Shown: one piece after another, positions 1 through 7,983 of the stretch | Layout: each line of letters begins with the position of its first letter | How positions within the stretch are numbered: the stretch's first letter is position 1 | DNA from: Olivibacter sp. XZL3 | GTDB taxonomy: Bacteria; Bacteroidota; Bacteroidia; Sphingobacteriales; Sphingobacteriaceae | NCBI RefSeq assembly: GCF_004368405.1 | Contig: NZ_SBJH01000065.1 | Location: 1 to 40,668, forward strand | Length of the DNA stretch: 40,668 nucleotides | Direction: 5' to 3' | Notes under the pieces: model-generated | What the model was told of the DNA's origin: nothing | Databases searched by the model: none | The model's input: the letters and a program-made list of their open reading frames with translations, nothing else | Made by a program: the position numbers and the translations under genes

Positions 1-141
1 AAGAACTTTAAACGCCTCCGCTCCCGCTTCGGCCTCCGCTGCATCCTTCGGGCCGCCCCTCCGGTACATCGCTGTTTTTTTTCACCCTCCCGGGCATCGC
101 GCCCGTTCCGTTCCCCCTCCGGGGCCTCTCTGCCTCCGATT
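1..141 (-). other. GC-rich leader, probably start of an rRNA operon
   Basis: This is the transcribed side of the promoter at 149-179, read leftwards. It is GC-rich and, in the minus-strand sense, purine-rich, with no plausible protein. It holds a small perfect hairpin (CGGGC/GCCCG, 91-105). The minus-strand sequence leaving the window ends in AAAGTTCTT, which resembles the conserved GTTCTTTGA stretch found ahead of 16S rRNA genes in many Bacteroidota. The structural RNA itself lies outside the window, so the rRNA assignment is an inference; a tRNA or other stable RNA is the alternative. Confidence 0.5.
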
Positions 142-148
142 GGGAGTG

Positions 149-179
149 CAAAGGTAACAGCTTTTTTCTTTTCTCCAAA
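149..179 (-). promoter_or_regulatory. Strong leftward promoter (TTTG-N19-TACCTTTG), proximal copy
   Basis: Read on the minus strand, TTTG (176-179) is followed after exactly 19 nt by TACCTTTG (149-156). This matches the Bacteroidota primary-sigma -33/-7 consensus TTTG/TAnnTTTG. The flanking upstream DNA is very A/T-rich (about 160-200), like an UP element. Predicted start of transcription is near 142. It would drive the GC-rich leader running off the left edge. Confidence 0.75.
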
Positions 180-317
180 ATATTTTTTAAAATATTTTTT
201 ACCTCCCTTTTCCGCTGTCCGCACCCCGCTGCCTTCCCTCTTTCTCTCACTCTCCGCAGCCCTCAAAAAACAACCCCATCTTCCGTCTGCGGAATGCACG
301 CCTCCCTGATGGGACGG

Positions 318-348
318 CAAAGGTACGCATTATTACCGTACCTGCAAA
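318..348 (-). promoter_or_regulatory. Strong leftward promoter (TTTG-N19-TACCTTTG), distal copy
   Basis: On the minus strand TTTG (345-348) is followed by 19 nt and then TACCTTTG (318-325). Both elements and the spacing are identical to the promoter at 149-179, which lies 169 bp downstream in the direction of transcription. Tandem strong promoters of this kind are typical of rRNA operons. Predicted transcription start is near 311. Confidence 0.7.
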
Positions 349-585
349 TATCCCGCAGCTGTTTTCCGCAGGACGACTGCAACAGGCTAACAGTCAGCCC
401 GTTTTTTTTTAAGTCCGGCCGTAGCTCCCCTATAACAAAACAGCAGTCCATATGTTTGGTAATTAATACAAGAAATATAACTACATGCTCCGTTACTCTT
501 ATACCATCGTTTTTCGTCTTATATCCCAAGATATATTCAGCCGGTTTTTTTATACGCTTATGTTCTAAATCTCACAATTTCATCT
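349..585. other. Non-coding spacer, no gene seen
   Basis: Short reading frames here have no recognisable domain, overlap the promoters and differ in composition from the neighbouring genes. Two weak overlapping hairpins (GACTG/CAGTC at 375-395, GGCT/AGCC at 385-399) precede a run of nine T at 402-410. They look terminator-like on the plus strand, but no plus-strand gene lies upstream in the window, so no function is assigned. Confidence 0.4.
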
Positions 586-593
586 TAGGTTTG
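586..593 (+). promoter_or_regulatory. -7 element (TAGGTTTG) of the methyltransferase gene
   Basis: TAGGTTTG matches TAnnTTTG exactly. The start codon at 602 is only 8 nt beyond it, so the transcript would have almost no leader. The -33 position, about 19 nt upstream, shows only a weak match. This is a prediction from consensus alone. Confidence 0.45.
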
Positions 594-601
594 TAGATAC
601 T

Positions 602-1957
602 ATGAGTAATTTTTTACCGTCTAAACTTGTCAGCGCTTTAAAAAGAGATTTTCACATCGATGAAGAAGAATTCCTTCGCACACACGAACAACATGAGCAA
701 ATAACGTCCGTTCGAATAAATCCAGCGAAAAAAACAGACCTTTTTAACGGCAAACAAGCGGTTCCTTGGTGTCCAACCGGTTATTACCTGGAAGAGCGCC
801 CCATCTTTACGCTCGACCCGCTGTTTCATGCAGGGACTTATTATGTGCAAGAGGCTTCCTCTATGTTTATCGACCACATCCTCCGCACCCTCGGCCTTCA
901 TGACAACGCATTACTAGCGCTTGATCTCTGTGCTGCACCCGGCGGCAAAAGCACCTTATTAAACAGTGCCTTACATCCGGAAAGTTTACTTGTATCCAAT
1001 GAAATTATAAAAAGCCGCGTCACTACCCTCGTGGATAACCTAACAAAATGGGGGAACCTGAATGTAGTTGTTACAAACAACGACCCTGCGGCGTTCAACA
1101 GACTTCCAGGCTTTTTCGATCTCATGCTCGTAGACGCCCCCTGTTCGGGCTCGGGCATGTTCCGGAAAGACGAGCAGACCATCAACGAATGGTCAGAGGA
1201 GATGGTAACCTTGTGTAGCCAAAGACAGCAACGCATTTTATCCGACAGCTTATCGACCTTGAAAGAAGACGGCATACTGATTTATTCCACGTGCTCCTAT
1301 TCCATAGAGGAAAACGAACAGATTGTAGATTGGCTGGTAACACACCACGGAATGGAGCCGCTCGCCATCCCGTTCGACAGCTCTTGGGGCATAACGGAAA
1401 CCATATCGCCCAAGCACCATGGCGAGGGCTATCGCTTCTATCCTAATAAAGTGAAAGGTGAAGGCTTCTACGTCGCCTGTTTCAGAAAAAAAGAAAGTCA
1501 ACAGACTTTTAATAAAAAAAAGATCAAAGCCGAGAAAGCGTTATTTGATAAAGCAATTTTAAAAGACTGGCTAAGCCCGCACACAGAAATCACAACCCTG
1601 CCTTTCAAAGACGACACCCTAATTATTCCAGCTTCGCAGGAGCTTAATATAAAAGCTTTACAAAACGTGCTCTATTTGAAAAAAGCGGGAACCAACATGG
1701 GAAAACTCACAAAAAAAGAGCTCATTCCTCATCATGAACTCGCTTTGAGCAATGTAATAAGCGACCAGGTAGACCGTATAGAGCTGCCACTCGACATGGC
1801 GCGCCAATACTTGCGGAAAGCAGAAATTCAGCCGTCGGCTTCGGTAAAGGGCTGGGCATTGGCCCAGTATAACGGATATGCATTGGGATGGATCAAAATG
1901 CTTCCAAACCGGACCAACAATTACTATCCAAAAGAATGGCGCATTGTTAACCTGTAA
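602..1957 (+). CDS. rsmF: 16S rRNA (cytosine-C5)-methyltransferase, RsmF/YebU-like (NOL1/NOP2/Sun family)
   Basis: Cytoplasmic SAM-dependent enzyme expected to make 5-methylcytosine in rRNA. The SAM loop LDLCAAPGGKS is at about residues 107-117. Motif IV, VDAPCSGSGMFRKD (177-190), carries Cys181, and motif VI, STCSYSIEENE (229-239), carries Cys231. These are the two cysteines used by m5C methyltransferases. The C-terminal ~130 residues, ending in GYALGWIKMLPNRTNNYYP, fit the RsmF-type C-terminal/PUA-like region, and 451 aa is normal for this branch. The start fits the -7 element just upstream. The lacI gene follows after 22 nt on the same strand, so the two may be co-transcribed. The family is certain; the exact rRNA position modified cannot be read from sequence. 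Confidence 0.9.
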   Translation: MSNFLPSKLVSALKRDFHIDEEEFLRTHEQHEQITSVRINPAKKTDLFNGKQAVPWCPTGYYLEERPIFTLDPLFHAGTYYVQEASSMFIDHILRTLGLHDNALLALDLCAAPGGKSTLLNSALHPESLLVSNEIIKSRVTTLVDNLTKWGNLNVVVTNNDPAAFNRLPGFFDLMLVDAPCSGSGMFRKDEQTINEWSEEMVTLCSQRQQRILSDSLSTLKEDGILIYSTCSYSIEENEQIVDWLVTHHGMEPLAIPFDSSWGITETISPKHHGEGYRFYPNKVKGEGFYVACFRKKESQQTFNKKKIKAEKALFDKAILKDWLSPHTEITTLPFKDDTLIIPASQELNIKALQNVLYLKKAGTNMGKLTKKELIPHHELALSNVISDQVDRIELPLDMARQYLRKAEIQPSASVKGWALAQYNGYALGWIKMLPNRTNNYYPKEWRIVNL

Positions 1958-1979
1958 CTCTACCATTAAATAGCGAGAT

Positions 1980-3023
1980 ATGGCGAACCAAAATATGACC
2001 TTACGCGATATAGCCAAAGCCTTAAATCTGTCTACCTCAACGGTATCCAAAGCCCTGCGCGACAGCTATGAGATCGGAGAAGAAACAAAAAAAAGAGTGA
2101 TCGATTATGCGAAAGCGGTAGGCTATCAACCCAACACCTTGGCTAAAAGTCTTAAAGAAGGAAAAAGTCGGACGATCGGTGTTGTAATATGTGCAATCGA
2201 TAACAGCTTTGTTTCGCAGATGCTCAACGGAATAGACCGAGCATGTAACGAAAGAGGCTACAGCCTTATGATCATGCAAAGCAAAGAATCACACTTGCAG
2301 GAAATCAAATGCACAGAAGTTCTGTATGGCCGCTCCATTGACGGTTTGCTTATCTCCCCAGCTTGTGAAACGCCCGATGTCAACCACCTTAAAAAGTTTC
2401 AGCGACTCGGTCTTCCCATTGTTTTATTCGACAGGTGCAGTGATGAACTGGATGTCCCAAAAGTGAGCATTAATAACATAGACGCGGCTTACCGGGCCAC
2501 CCAACACCTTATAAGAAACGGGTATAAGCGCATCGCCGTATTGCACAGCAACACCAGCTTGAACATAAATATCCAACGGTTGGAAGGCTATAAAAAAGCT
2601 TTAGAAGAGCATCATATACCTTTGGTTGAGGCATATATACGGCCGTGTAATTTACAAACAACCGCACTTTTGGAAGCGAGCATTCATCAGGCTGTTCAAG
2701 AATTGTCCACTTTACCTGATCCGCCTACCGCTATGCTCGCCTTGAGCGATCAAATCAGCACTTCGGCCATTTCCATTCTTAAAGATATGGGTTATCATAT
2801 TCCTGAAGACATCGCATTGATCGGCTTTACGAACACCAGCCTTGCCGCTTCTCTATCTCCACCGCTAAGCACCATCTATCAACCAGCAACAGCCATTGGC
2901 GAAGTAGCGGCTAATACATTGATCAATATTATTGAAGGAGCCGATGAAGATTCAGATCAAACGGTTTATCTGGACGCGATACTACAGGAACGTACCTCTA
3001 GCCAGCCCTTAAGAAGTCTATGA
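1980..3023 (+). CDS. LacI-family transcriptional regulator, probable hexuronate regulator
   Basis: The N-terminal LacI helix-turn-helix covers about residues 6-30 (TLRDIAKALNLSTSTVSKAL). The hinge and periplasmic-binding-protein-like sensor domain run from about 62 to the end (TIGVVICAIDNSFVSQML onward). Length 347 aa is normal. It is the only LacI gene here and its 3' end faces the uxaC end across 41 nt, so it probably controls the hexuronate genes. The paired CGATATCG palindromes in the SDR-kdgK divergent region are the likely targets. The effector is unknown; glucuronate pathway intermediates such as KDG or fructuronate are guesses by analogy with other uronate regulators. An alternative start at Met6 (NQNMTLRD) cannot be excluded. 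Confidence 0.9.
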   Translation: MANQNMTLRDIAKALNLSTSTVSKALRDSYEIGEETKKRVIDYAKAVGYQPNTLAKSLKEGKSRTIGVVICAIDNSFVSQMLNGIDRACNERGYSLMIMQSKESHLQEIKCTEVLYGRSIDGLLISPACETPDVNHLKKFQRLGLPIVLFDRCSDELDVPKVSINNIDAAYRATQHLIRNGYKRIAVLHSNTSLNINIQRLEGYKKALEEHHIPLVEAYIRPCNLQTTALLEASIHQAVQELSTLPDPPTAMLALSDQISTSAISILKDMGYHIPEDIALIGFTNTSLAASLSPPLSTIYQPATAIGEVAANTLINIIEGADEDSDQTVYLDAILQERTSSQPLRSL

Positions 3024-3039
3024 CCCCATACAGGGGGTC
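3022..3039 (+). terminator. Hairpin overlapping the lacI stop codon
   Basis: GACCCC and GGGGTC form a perfect 6-bp stem with a 6-nt loop, and its left arm overlaps the TGA stop (3021-3023). A T-rich stretch follows only after about 12 nt, so it is a weak intrinsic-terminator candidate. It lies between two convergent genes, where a terminator is expected. Confidence 0.4.
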
Positions 3040-3064
3040 GATTATGGCATCTTTAATTTTTTAA

Positions 3065-4468
3065 TCACAGTTGGAAATAACTTTTTGCATTATAGTAACA
3101 GATGTCCTTTATTATCTTGCCCATCCATTCAATATCATTCGGCAGCAAGCCGTTATTCATATCGCTTGCAAAAAGATTACACAGCAGTCGCCTAAAATAC
3201 TCATGCCGTGAATAAGACAAAAAACTTCTCGAGTCGGTCAGCATACCAATAAAACAAGCGATTAAACCGATATTCGACAAGCTATTCATCTGATCGGTCA
3301 TCCCTTGCAGTTGATCCAGAAACCACCAGCCCGCCCCAAACTGGACTTTTCCTATAATGCCTTCCGATTGGAAGTTCCCGGTCATAGCTGCAAAAACTTC
3401 GTTATCCGACGGATTTAGGTTGTACAGAATGGTCTTTGTTAAACAGGATTCTTTCTCAAGCAGATTCAAGAACCGGGCAAGATTAAGCGCTTGCGGATAG
3501 TCTCCTATCGAATCATAGCCTGTATCAGGTCCCAAGGTCTGAAGTTGCCGCGTGTTATTGTTTCTTAAAGCGCCCAGGTGAAACTGCTGCACCCAGCCAT
3601 GCCGGTAATACATCTTGCACAACTCATATAGCACATAGCCCGTAAAAGCGTCCTGGCTCGCCAGTGCAGACTGATCCTTTCCCTGCAAGACGTCCTTAAA
3701 GACGCTATTTAATTGGCCTCTGTCAAAATCGGAGGTCGGCATGTGCGACAGTCCATGGTCGGCAATACGACAAGCATTTACATGAAAATAGTCTACCCGC
3801 TGCTGTAGCGCTTGCAGCAATGAATCCAAGTCCTTTATTTCTATGCCGGAGACTTCATTTAACGAGCGGATATAATCCCTAAACGTTTCACCTCCAGCCA
3901 AATTGAACGCTTTGTCAGGCCGAAAAGAAGGTTGTACACGAGTAGTGAAATCAGATGCCCTAATTTGCTTATGATCCGCTAAATCAGAAAGCGGATCATC
4001 GGTGGTCCCCACCATTTCGACCTTAAAATGTGTTAGTAACCCCTGTGGCGTAAAAGCCGCATTTTGCAACTTAGCTCCGGTTTGCTCATAAATCTTTTCC
4101 GCATTTTCCGCATTTAGCATTTCGCGAATGCCGAACGGATTTTTAAGTTCCATATGCGTCCAGTGATAAAGCGGATTTCGCACCGTATACGGCACACAGG
4201 CGGCCCATTTCTTAAATTTCTCGAAGTCTGAAGCGTCACCTGTTATATACTTTTCTTCCACGCCCAATACTCGCTGAGCCCGCCATTTATAGTGATCGCC
4301 CGCCAGCCATATCCGCGTTATATTGGCAAAATTCAGATTCGCAGCGATGGCATCCGGAGGTAAATGCGAATGATAATCGACAATGGGCAAATCGCTTGCG
4401 TATTCATGATACAACCGTGCGGCCAGATCGGATTGCAGCAGAAAATCTTCTTCCAGGAATTTACTCAT
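3065..4468 (-). CDS. uxaC: Glucuronate isomerase (uronate isomerase)
   Basis: Converts D-glucuronate to D-fructuronate, and galacturonate to tagaturonate, in the cytoplasm. The amidohydrolase-fold signature IVDYHSHLPP (about 29-38) carries the metal-binding His-x-His pair (33, 35). Further family blocks are NPLYHWTHMELKNPFGI, DDPLSDL and LTDSRSFLSYSRHEYFRR near the C terminus. Length 467 aa is normal for UxaC. It is the last gene of the leftward SDR-uxuA-uxaC operon, 63 nt after uxuA. Together with uxuA and the SDR it forms the upper glucuronate pathway. No galacturonate branch (uxaA/uxaB) is visible, so glucuronate is the more likely substrate in this cluster. Confidence 0.95.
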   Translation of the reverse strand: MSKFLEEDFLLQSDLAARLYHEYASDLPIVDYHSHLPPDAIAANLNFANITRIWLAGDHYKWRAQRVLGVEEKYITGDASDFEKFKKWAACVPYTVRNPLYHWTHMELKNPFGIREMLNAENAEKIYEQTGAKLQNAAFTPQGLLTHFKVEMVGTTDDPLSDLADHKQIRASDFTTRVQPSFRPDKAFNLAGGETFRDYIRSLNEVSGIEIKDLDSLLQALQQRVDYFHVNACRIADHGLSHMPTSDFDRGQLNSVFKDVLQGKDQSALASQDAFTGYVLYELCKMYYRHGWVQQFHLGALRNNNTRQLQTLGPDTGYDSIGDYPQALNLARFLNLLEKESCLTKTILYNLNPSDNEVFAAMTGNFQSEGIIGKVQFGAGWWFLDQLQGMTDQMNSLSNIGLIACFIGMLTDSRSFLSYSRHEYFRRLLCNLFASDMNNGLLPNDIEWMGKIIKDICYYNAKSYFQL

Positions 4469-4531
4469 AATCCCTTCCTTAAGTTGATAAATAAATTAGT
4501 GAATAAACACGTTGATCCCTTTAATACAATA

Positions 4532-5698
4532 TCAGCTGCCCAGTATTCCCAACTCGAGTCCACGCAACTCCGCCAAACCGCGCAATCTTCCGATAGCCGA
4601 ATAACCGGGATTCGAAGTTTTATGTAAATCGTCCAGCATTTGATGCCCGTGGTCGGGCCTAAAAGGAATAGGCTCCTGACGCTGCTGGTTCTCTTCAGCA
4701 AGAATTTTCATCACAGCATACATATCCACATCCCCGTCTAAGTGATCGGCTTCATAAAAATTCCCTTCTTCGTCCTTCTTAACATTTCGAAGATGCGCAA
4801 AATGCACGCGATGTTTAACAGAACGGAGTATATCCGGAATATTATTCGACATGCTTGCCCCCAATGAACCGGTACAAAAGCAAAGGCCGTTAAAGTCCCT
4901 CGGTTCTTCATTTATTATAAACAGCAAATCTTCCTTATTGCTTACCACCCTCGGAAGACCTAAAATGGGATAAGGGGGATCGTCGGGATGAATGGTCATA
5001 TGTATACCCTGCGTTTCGCAAACTGGCGCAATGGCGGCAAGAAACTTCAGTAAATTTCTTCGCAGGCCGTCGATACCAATGCCCTTGTAGATCTCGATAC
5101 TTTGCTGCAATTCCGACAAGCTAATCGGTTCCTCCGATGGAATTCCCATTAAAACCACTTCCCTTAATTCAGCAAGTGTTTCCTTCTCGGCAGCGTCAAA
5201 CCGCTCTTTCGCTTTTTCAATAATATTTGCCGGATAATCAGCTTCTGCGCCTTCCCTTTTTAGGATAAACAAATCGAATATGGCTAAATCTGTCCAATCG
5301 AAATACAGCGCTTTCGATCCATCTTGCATTGTCAGATCTAATTTGGTGCGTGTCCAATCTAATACCGGCATAAAATTATAGCACACCGTTTTTATATTAC
5401 AGGCTGCTAGGTTTTCTAAAGTCTGTATATAATTCCGGAGATAGCCGTCCGCATCCTGCCGATTGGTTTTAATAGCTTCGTGCACAGGCACACTTTCAAC
5501 AACGCCCCAGGTAAGTCCGGCTTCTGCAATAATGCGCTGGCGCTCCTTAATTTCCTCAAGCGGCCATACCTCCCCGTGCGGTATGTGATGAAGCGCAGTA
5601 ACGATAACACTGGCACCTGCCTGCTTAACATCTTGTAAGGATACCGGATCGTTTGGTCCATACCAACGCCAGCTCTGCAATAACTTTTTATTTGCCAT
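4532..5698 (-). CDS. uxuA: Mannonate dehydratase
   Basis: Dehydrates D-mannonate to 2-keto-3-deoxygluconate (KDG). The start RWYGPNDPVSLQDVKQAGA is the classic UxuA N terminus. Probable metal ligands of this TIM-barrel enzyme are all present: His237 in TIHPDDPP, Cys275 in CFCTGSLGA, His302 in HFAHLRNVK and Asp349 in FRPDHGHQM. Length 388 aa is close to the family norm. It sits 34 nt after the SDR gene and 63 nt before uxaC, in one operon. Its product feeds directly into KdgK, encoded divergently. Confidence 0.96.
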   Translation of the reverse strand: MANKKLLQSWRWYGPNDPVSLQDVKQAGASVIVTALHHIPHGEVWPLEEIKERQRIIAEAGLTWGVVESVPVHEAIKTNRQDADGYLRNYIQTLENLAACNIKTVCYNFMPVLDWTRTKLDLTMQDGSKALYFDWTDLAIFDLFILKREGAEADYPANIIEKAKERFDAAEKETLAELREVVLMGIPSEEPISLSELQQSIEIYKGIGIDGLRRNLLKFLAAIAPVCETQGIHMTIHPDDPPYPILGLPRVVSNKEDLLFIINEEPRDFNGLCFCTGSLGASMSNNIPDILRSVKHRVHFAHLRNVKKDEEGNFYEADHLDGDVDMYAVMKILAEENQQRQEPIPFRPDHGHQMLDDLHKTSNPGYSAIGRLRGLAELRGLELGILGS

Positions 5699-5732
5699 AT
5701 ATAATTGTCAGTTAATTCTTCGGTGAAAACGA

Positions 5733-6554
5733 TCAGACCCCGCAATAAGTGTTAAAACCGCCATCCACTAAAATACTCGTGCCATTAACAAAGGCAGAAG
5801 CATCGCTTAATAGATATACTAAAGTTCCTTTCAACTCTTCGGGATTTCCCAAGCGCCCGAAAGGAGTTCCATTTACAAAGCGATTGGCTCGGTCGGTATA
5901 AGAACCGTCGGGATTGGTTAATAAGGTTCTGTTCTGCTCGGTAAGAAAAACGCCCGGTGATATAGCGTTTACGCGCACGCCGTCACCATAGCGCTGCGCC
6001 AGCTCCACCGACATCCATTTCGTAAACCCTTCGATGGCTGTCTTGGCCATGGTATAGCCCAATACGCGGGTGATAGGCCTATGTGCTGAAAGAGAAGATA
6101 TATTCACAATAGAGCCTTTACCCTTTTCGGCAATTATCCTGCCGAATACAAAGGTAGGAATCACCGTGCCGAACAGGTTTAAATCGACCGCCTTTTTGGT
6201 GTCCTCAATCTTGGTATCAAAAAGGTTCTGATCGGGCGATATAGTAGCTCCCGGGATATTCCCGCCTGCTGCATTGACGAGACCATCGATTGTCCCGTAA
6301 TGATCCAGTATCCTTTCTTTCGCAAGCAGCACCTGCTCTTCTTCCATGGCGTCGGCTAAAACGGCAATGGCCTCACCTCCTATCCGCTCAATATCGCTGA
6401 CCACAGCATCTGCACGCTCTTTATTTCTGCCCATAACAACGACTTTCCCTCCCGCTTCTGCCACTGCGAGAGAAAAATGTTTACCTAATACACCGGTTGC
6501 ACCAGTGATAACAATAACTTTATTTTCTAAAGAAAAAGGTGACGTTTTATTCAT
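5733..6554 (-). CDS. SDR-family oxidoreductase, probable D-mannonate oxidoreductase (fructuronate reductase)
   Basis: Classical short-chain dehydrogenase. The TGATGVLG cofactor loop is at 18-25, NAAGG at 94-98, and the catalytic Ser154/Tyr167/Lys171 triad (YTMAK) is present. The end (ASAFVNGTSILVDGGFNTYCGV) is typical of the family. Many Bacteroidota reduce fructuronate to mannonate with an SDR in place of the long-chain UxuB. The position as first gene of the SDR-uxuA-uxaC operon fills exactly that missing step, so the assignment rests on family plus context. The substrate is inferred; a gluconate-type dehydrogenase would look similar. The promoter and probable operators lie in the 324-bp region upstream. 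Confidence 0.85.
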   Translation of the reverse strand: MNKTSPFSLENKVIVITGATGVLGKHFSLAVAEAGGKVVVMGRNKERADAVVSDIERIGGEAIAVLADAMEEEQVLLAKERILDHYGTIDGLVNAAGGNIPGATISPDQNLFDTKIEDTKKAVDLNLFGTVIPTFVFGRIIAEKGKGSIVNISSLSAHRPITRVLGYTMAKTAIEGFTKWMSVELAQRYGDGVRVNAISPGVFLTEQNRTLLTNPDGSYTDRANRFVNGTPFGRLGNPEELKGTLVYLLSDASAFVNGTSILVDGGFNTYCGV

Positions 6555-6637
6555 TGCTTAGCTTTTTACCTCGTTAAAAAAAGATTACATTGCAAAAGAA
6601 TTTCAAAGCGACAAGAGGCCTAGTCGTCTCCGGCAAG

Positions 6638-6651
6638 AATCGATATCGATT
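6638..6651. promoter_or_regulatory. Candidate LacI-family operator 1 (perfect 14-bp palindrome)
   Basis: AATCGATATCGATT is perfectly self-complementary over 14 bp. It lies in the divergent hexuronate promoter region and shares the core CGATATCGATT with a second site whose centre is 72 bp away. The length and symmetry suit a LacI-family dimer. The assignment to the LacI protein at 1980-3023 is inferred from context. Confidence 0.6.
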
Positions 6652-6709
6652 ATTAAAACCCAATTTTAGCAAATTAAAAATCTATTTTGATTATTTTACC
6701 TTAAAGAAT

Positions 6710-6723
6710 TTACGATATCGATT
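6710..6723. promoter_or_regulatory. Candidate LacI-family operator 2 (imperfect copy)
   Basis: TTACGATATCGATT matches operator 1 at 11 of 14 positions, with the right half-site intact and the left outer positions changed. Its centre is 72 bp from that of operator 1, close to seven helical turns, which would allow both sites to face the same way and support a DNA loop. This is inferred from sequence only. Confidence 0.5.
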
Positions 6724-6878
6724 GCGTAGTTTTAAGCAAAGCGTATATTTTTATACACGGGAATAATAGCTATTTTCGACAAAAAAACTAGCCACTATTG
6801 ACAAGACGCAAGCAAACGCGCTTTTCTGCTTTGCCAGCGATGATTCATATGGACAGGCAGGTCTTAAAAATTTAGTAC

Positions 6879-7880
6879 ATGAATTTAAATGAAGGTAACC
6901 GGATAGCCGTTTTCGGCGAATTTCTCCTCAGGGTCAGCACACAAACCGGCCACTTTATCAATGCAAGCGAAGGAATTTCCATCTATGCCGGCGGGTCGGA
7001 AGCTAATGTCGCTTCTTCTTTGGCCTGCATGAAAACACCGGTCTCTTATATCAGCTGCGTTCCTGATAACCAATTGGCCAATCAGGCCCTTGGCAGCTTG
7101 CAAGAACGGGGAGTAGATATTAGCCACTGCCTTTTGAAGGGCGATCGACTGGGACTGTATTTCTTGCTTTCAGCCAACGGCTTGAGCAAAGGAGAAGTGG
7201 TGTACGACAGAAAATACTCTTCTTTCAGCATGCTTAAACCGGGAGAGATTGATTGGGACACCGTATTGGAAGGCCATAGTTGGCTGCATTGGACCGCCCT
7301 AACGCCGGCGTTGAACGAGGATATGGTTCCCGTTTGTGAAGAGGCGCTGCAAGCGGCCGAAAGGAAAGGGCTTACCATATCGGTCGACCTTAATTATCGA
7401 AACAGGTTATGGAATTACGGAAAGCTGCCCTTAGAGATTATGCCGCCATTAGTGGCCTATTGCGATGTAATTATGGGGAATATTTGGGCTGCCAACACCA
7501 TGCTCGGAACCTTTGTAGATCCAGGCCTTCACCGCGACACACCAAAGGAACGATATATCGAACATGCCAACCAATCGGCTTTGGAAGTGTTCAAGCAGTT
7601 CGACAAGTGCAAACATCTGGCTTATACATTCCGGTTTATGGACAATCCCTCTCATAACCTTTTCTATGGCACTTATCACAACCAAAGCGGTAATTATGTC
7701 TCGCAAACGCAGGAAACAACCGAAGTGGTGGATAGAATCGGCAGTGGCGATGCTTTCATGGGCGGACTCATTCATGCACTTACGACAGGCAAAACGGATC
7801 AGGAGGTGATTGATTTAGCGACTTCCGCCGGCTTTAAAAAGCTGTTTGTCAAAGGAGATTTAGGGGATGGGAGTTGTTAG
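6879..7880 (+). CDS. kdgK: 2-keto-3-deoxygluconate kinase (PfkB family), apparently shortened C terminus
   Basis: Phosphorylates KDG to KDPG. The PfkB N-terminal block YAGGSEANVASSLA (36-49) carries the sugar-binding Gly-Gly. The C-terminal signature DRIGSGDAFMGG (285-296) carries the catalytic Asp291 in GSGDAF. The gene ends in GDLGDGSC, and its TAG stop lies inside a tandem heptamer array (7872-7934). From memory, homologues run roughly 10-20 residues further after the KLFxxGD block, so the natural end may have been replaced by the repeat. The catalytic core is complete, so activity is still expected. It is followed by kdgA on the same strand and divergent from the SDR operon. Confidence 0.92.
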   Translation: MNLNEGNRIAVFGEFLLRVSTQTGHFINASEGISIYAGGSEANVASSLACMKTPVSYISCVPDNQLANQALGSLQERGVDISHCLLKGDRLGLYFLLSANGLSKGEVVYDRKYSSFSMLKPGEIDWDTVLEGHSWLHWTALTPALNEDMVPVCEEALQAAERKGLTISVDLNYRNRLWNYGKLPLEIMPPLVAYCDVIMGNIWAANTMLGTFVDPGLHRDTPKERYIEHANQSALEVFKQFDKCKHLAYTFRFMDNPSHNLFYGTYHNQSGNYVSQTQETTEVVDRIGSGDAFMGGLIHALTTGKTDQEVIDLATSAGFKKLFVKGDLGDGSC

Positions 7881-7934
7881 TTGTTGGTTGTTGGTTGTTG
7901 GTTGTTAGTTGTTAGTTGTTAGTTGTTAGTTGTT
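7872..7934 (+). repeat. Tandem heptamer array (RGTTGTT)x9 at the kdgK 3' end
   Basis: Nine uninterrupted 7-bp units: six AGTTGTT and three GGTTGTT, the latter consecutive at 7886-7906. The kdgK stop codon (7878-7880) falls across units 1 and 2. Written as TTGTTAG/TTGTTGG, the units fit the pattern TTGNNRG. The array at 29509-29578 also fits it, in the sense of the gene it follows. The units are nearly identical, so the copy number could vary by slippage. Confidence 0.95.
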
Positions 7935-7948
7935 AGGTAAAATTTACT

Positions 7949-7983
7949 TTTTTAATTTTTACTTTTTAATTTTGAATTTGCAA
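7949..7983 (+). repeat. T-rich heptamer array ahead of kdgA
   Basis: Five consecutive 7-bp units (TTTTTAA, TTTTTAC, TTTTTAA, TTTTGAA, TTTGCAA) end 2 nt before the kdgA start codon, so they form its translation leader. The last units include TGAATTTG (7973-7980), one mismatch from a TAnnTTTG -7 element. The array follows the RGTTGTT array after only 14 nt. Confidence 0.75.

Larger units (their letters stand above)
6555..6878. promoter_or_regulatory. Divergent control region between the SDR operon and kdgK
   Basis: An AT-rich 324-bp region with no gene. It must hold the promoters of both hexuronate operons. It contains two related palindromes (6638-6651 and 6710-6723). No perfect TAnnTTTG element was found in either direction, only one- or two-mismatch versions such as TTAATTTG (minus, about 6670-6677). 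That would suit promoters that are weak or regulated. Confidence 0.7.

Noticed and set aside
375-410. Hairpin followed by nine T, resembling a plus-strand terminator
   Set aside because: Stems are only 4-5 bp and no plus-strand gene lies upstream in the window.
8-596. Short open frames on both strands in the left non-coding region
   Set aside because: They lack any domain or usable start context, overlap two strong promoters, and have composition driven by GC-rich or T-rich tracts.
7872-7934. Possible CRISPR array
   Set aside because: Units are 7 bp with no spacers, and no cas genes are present.
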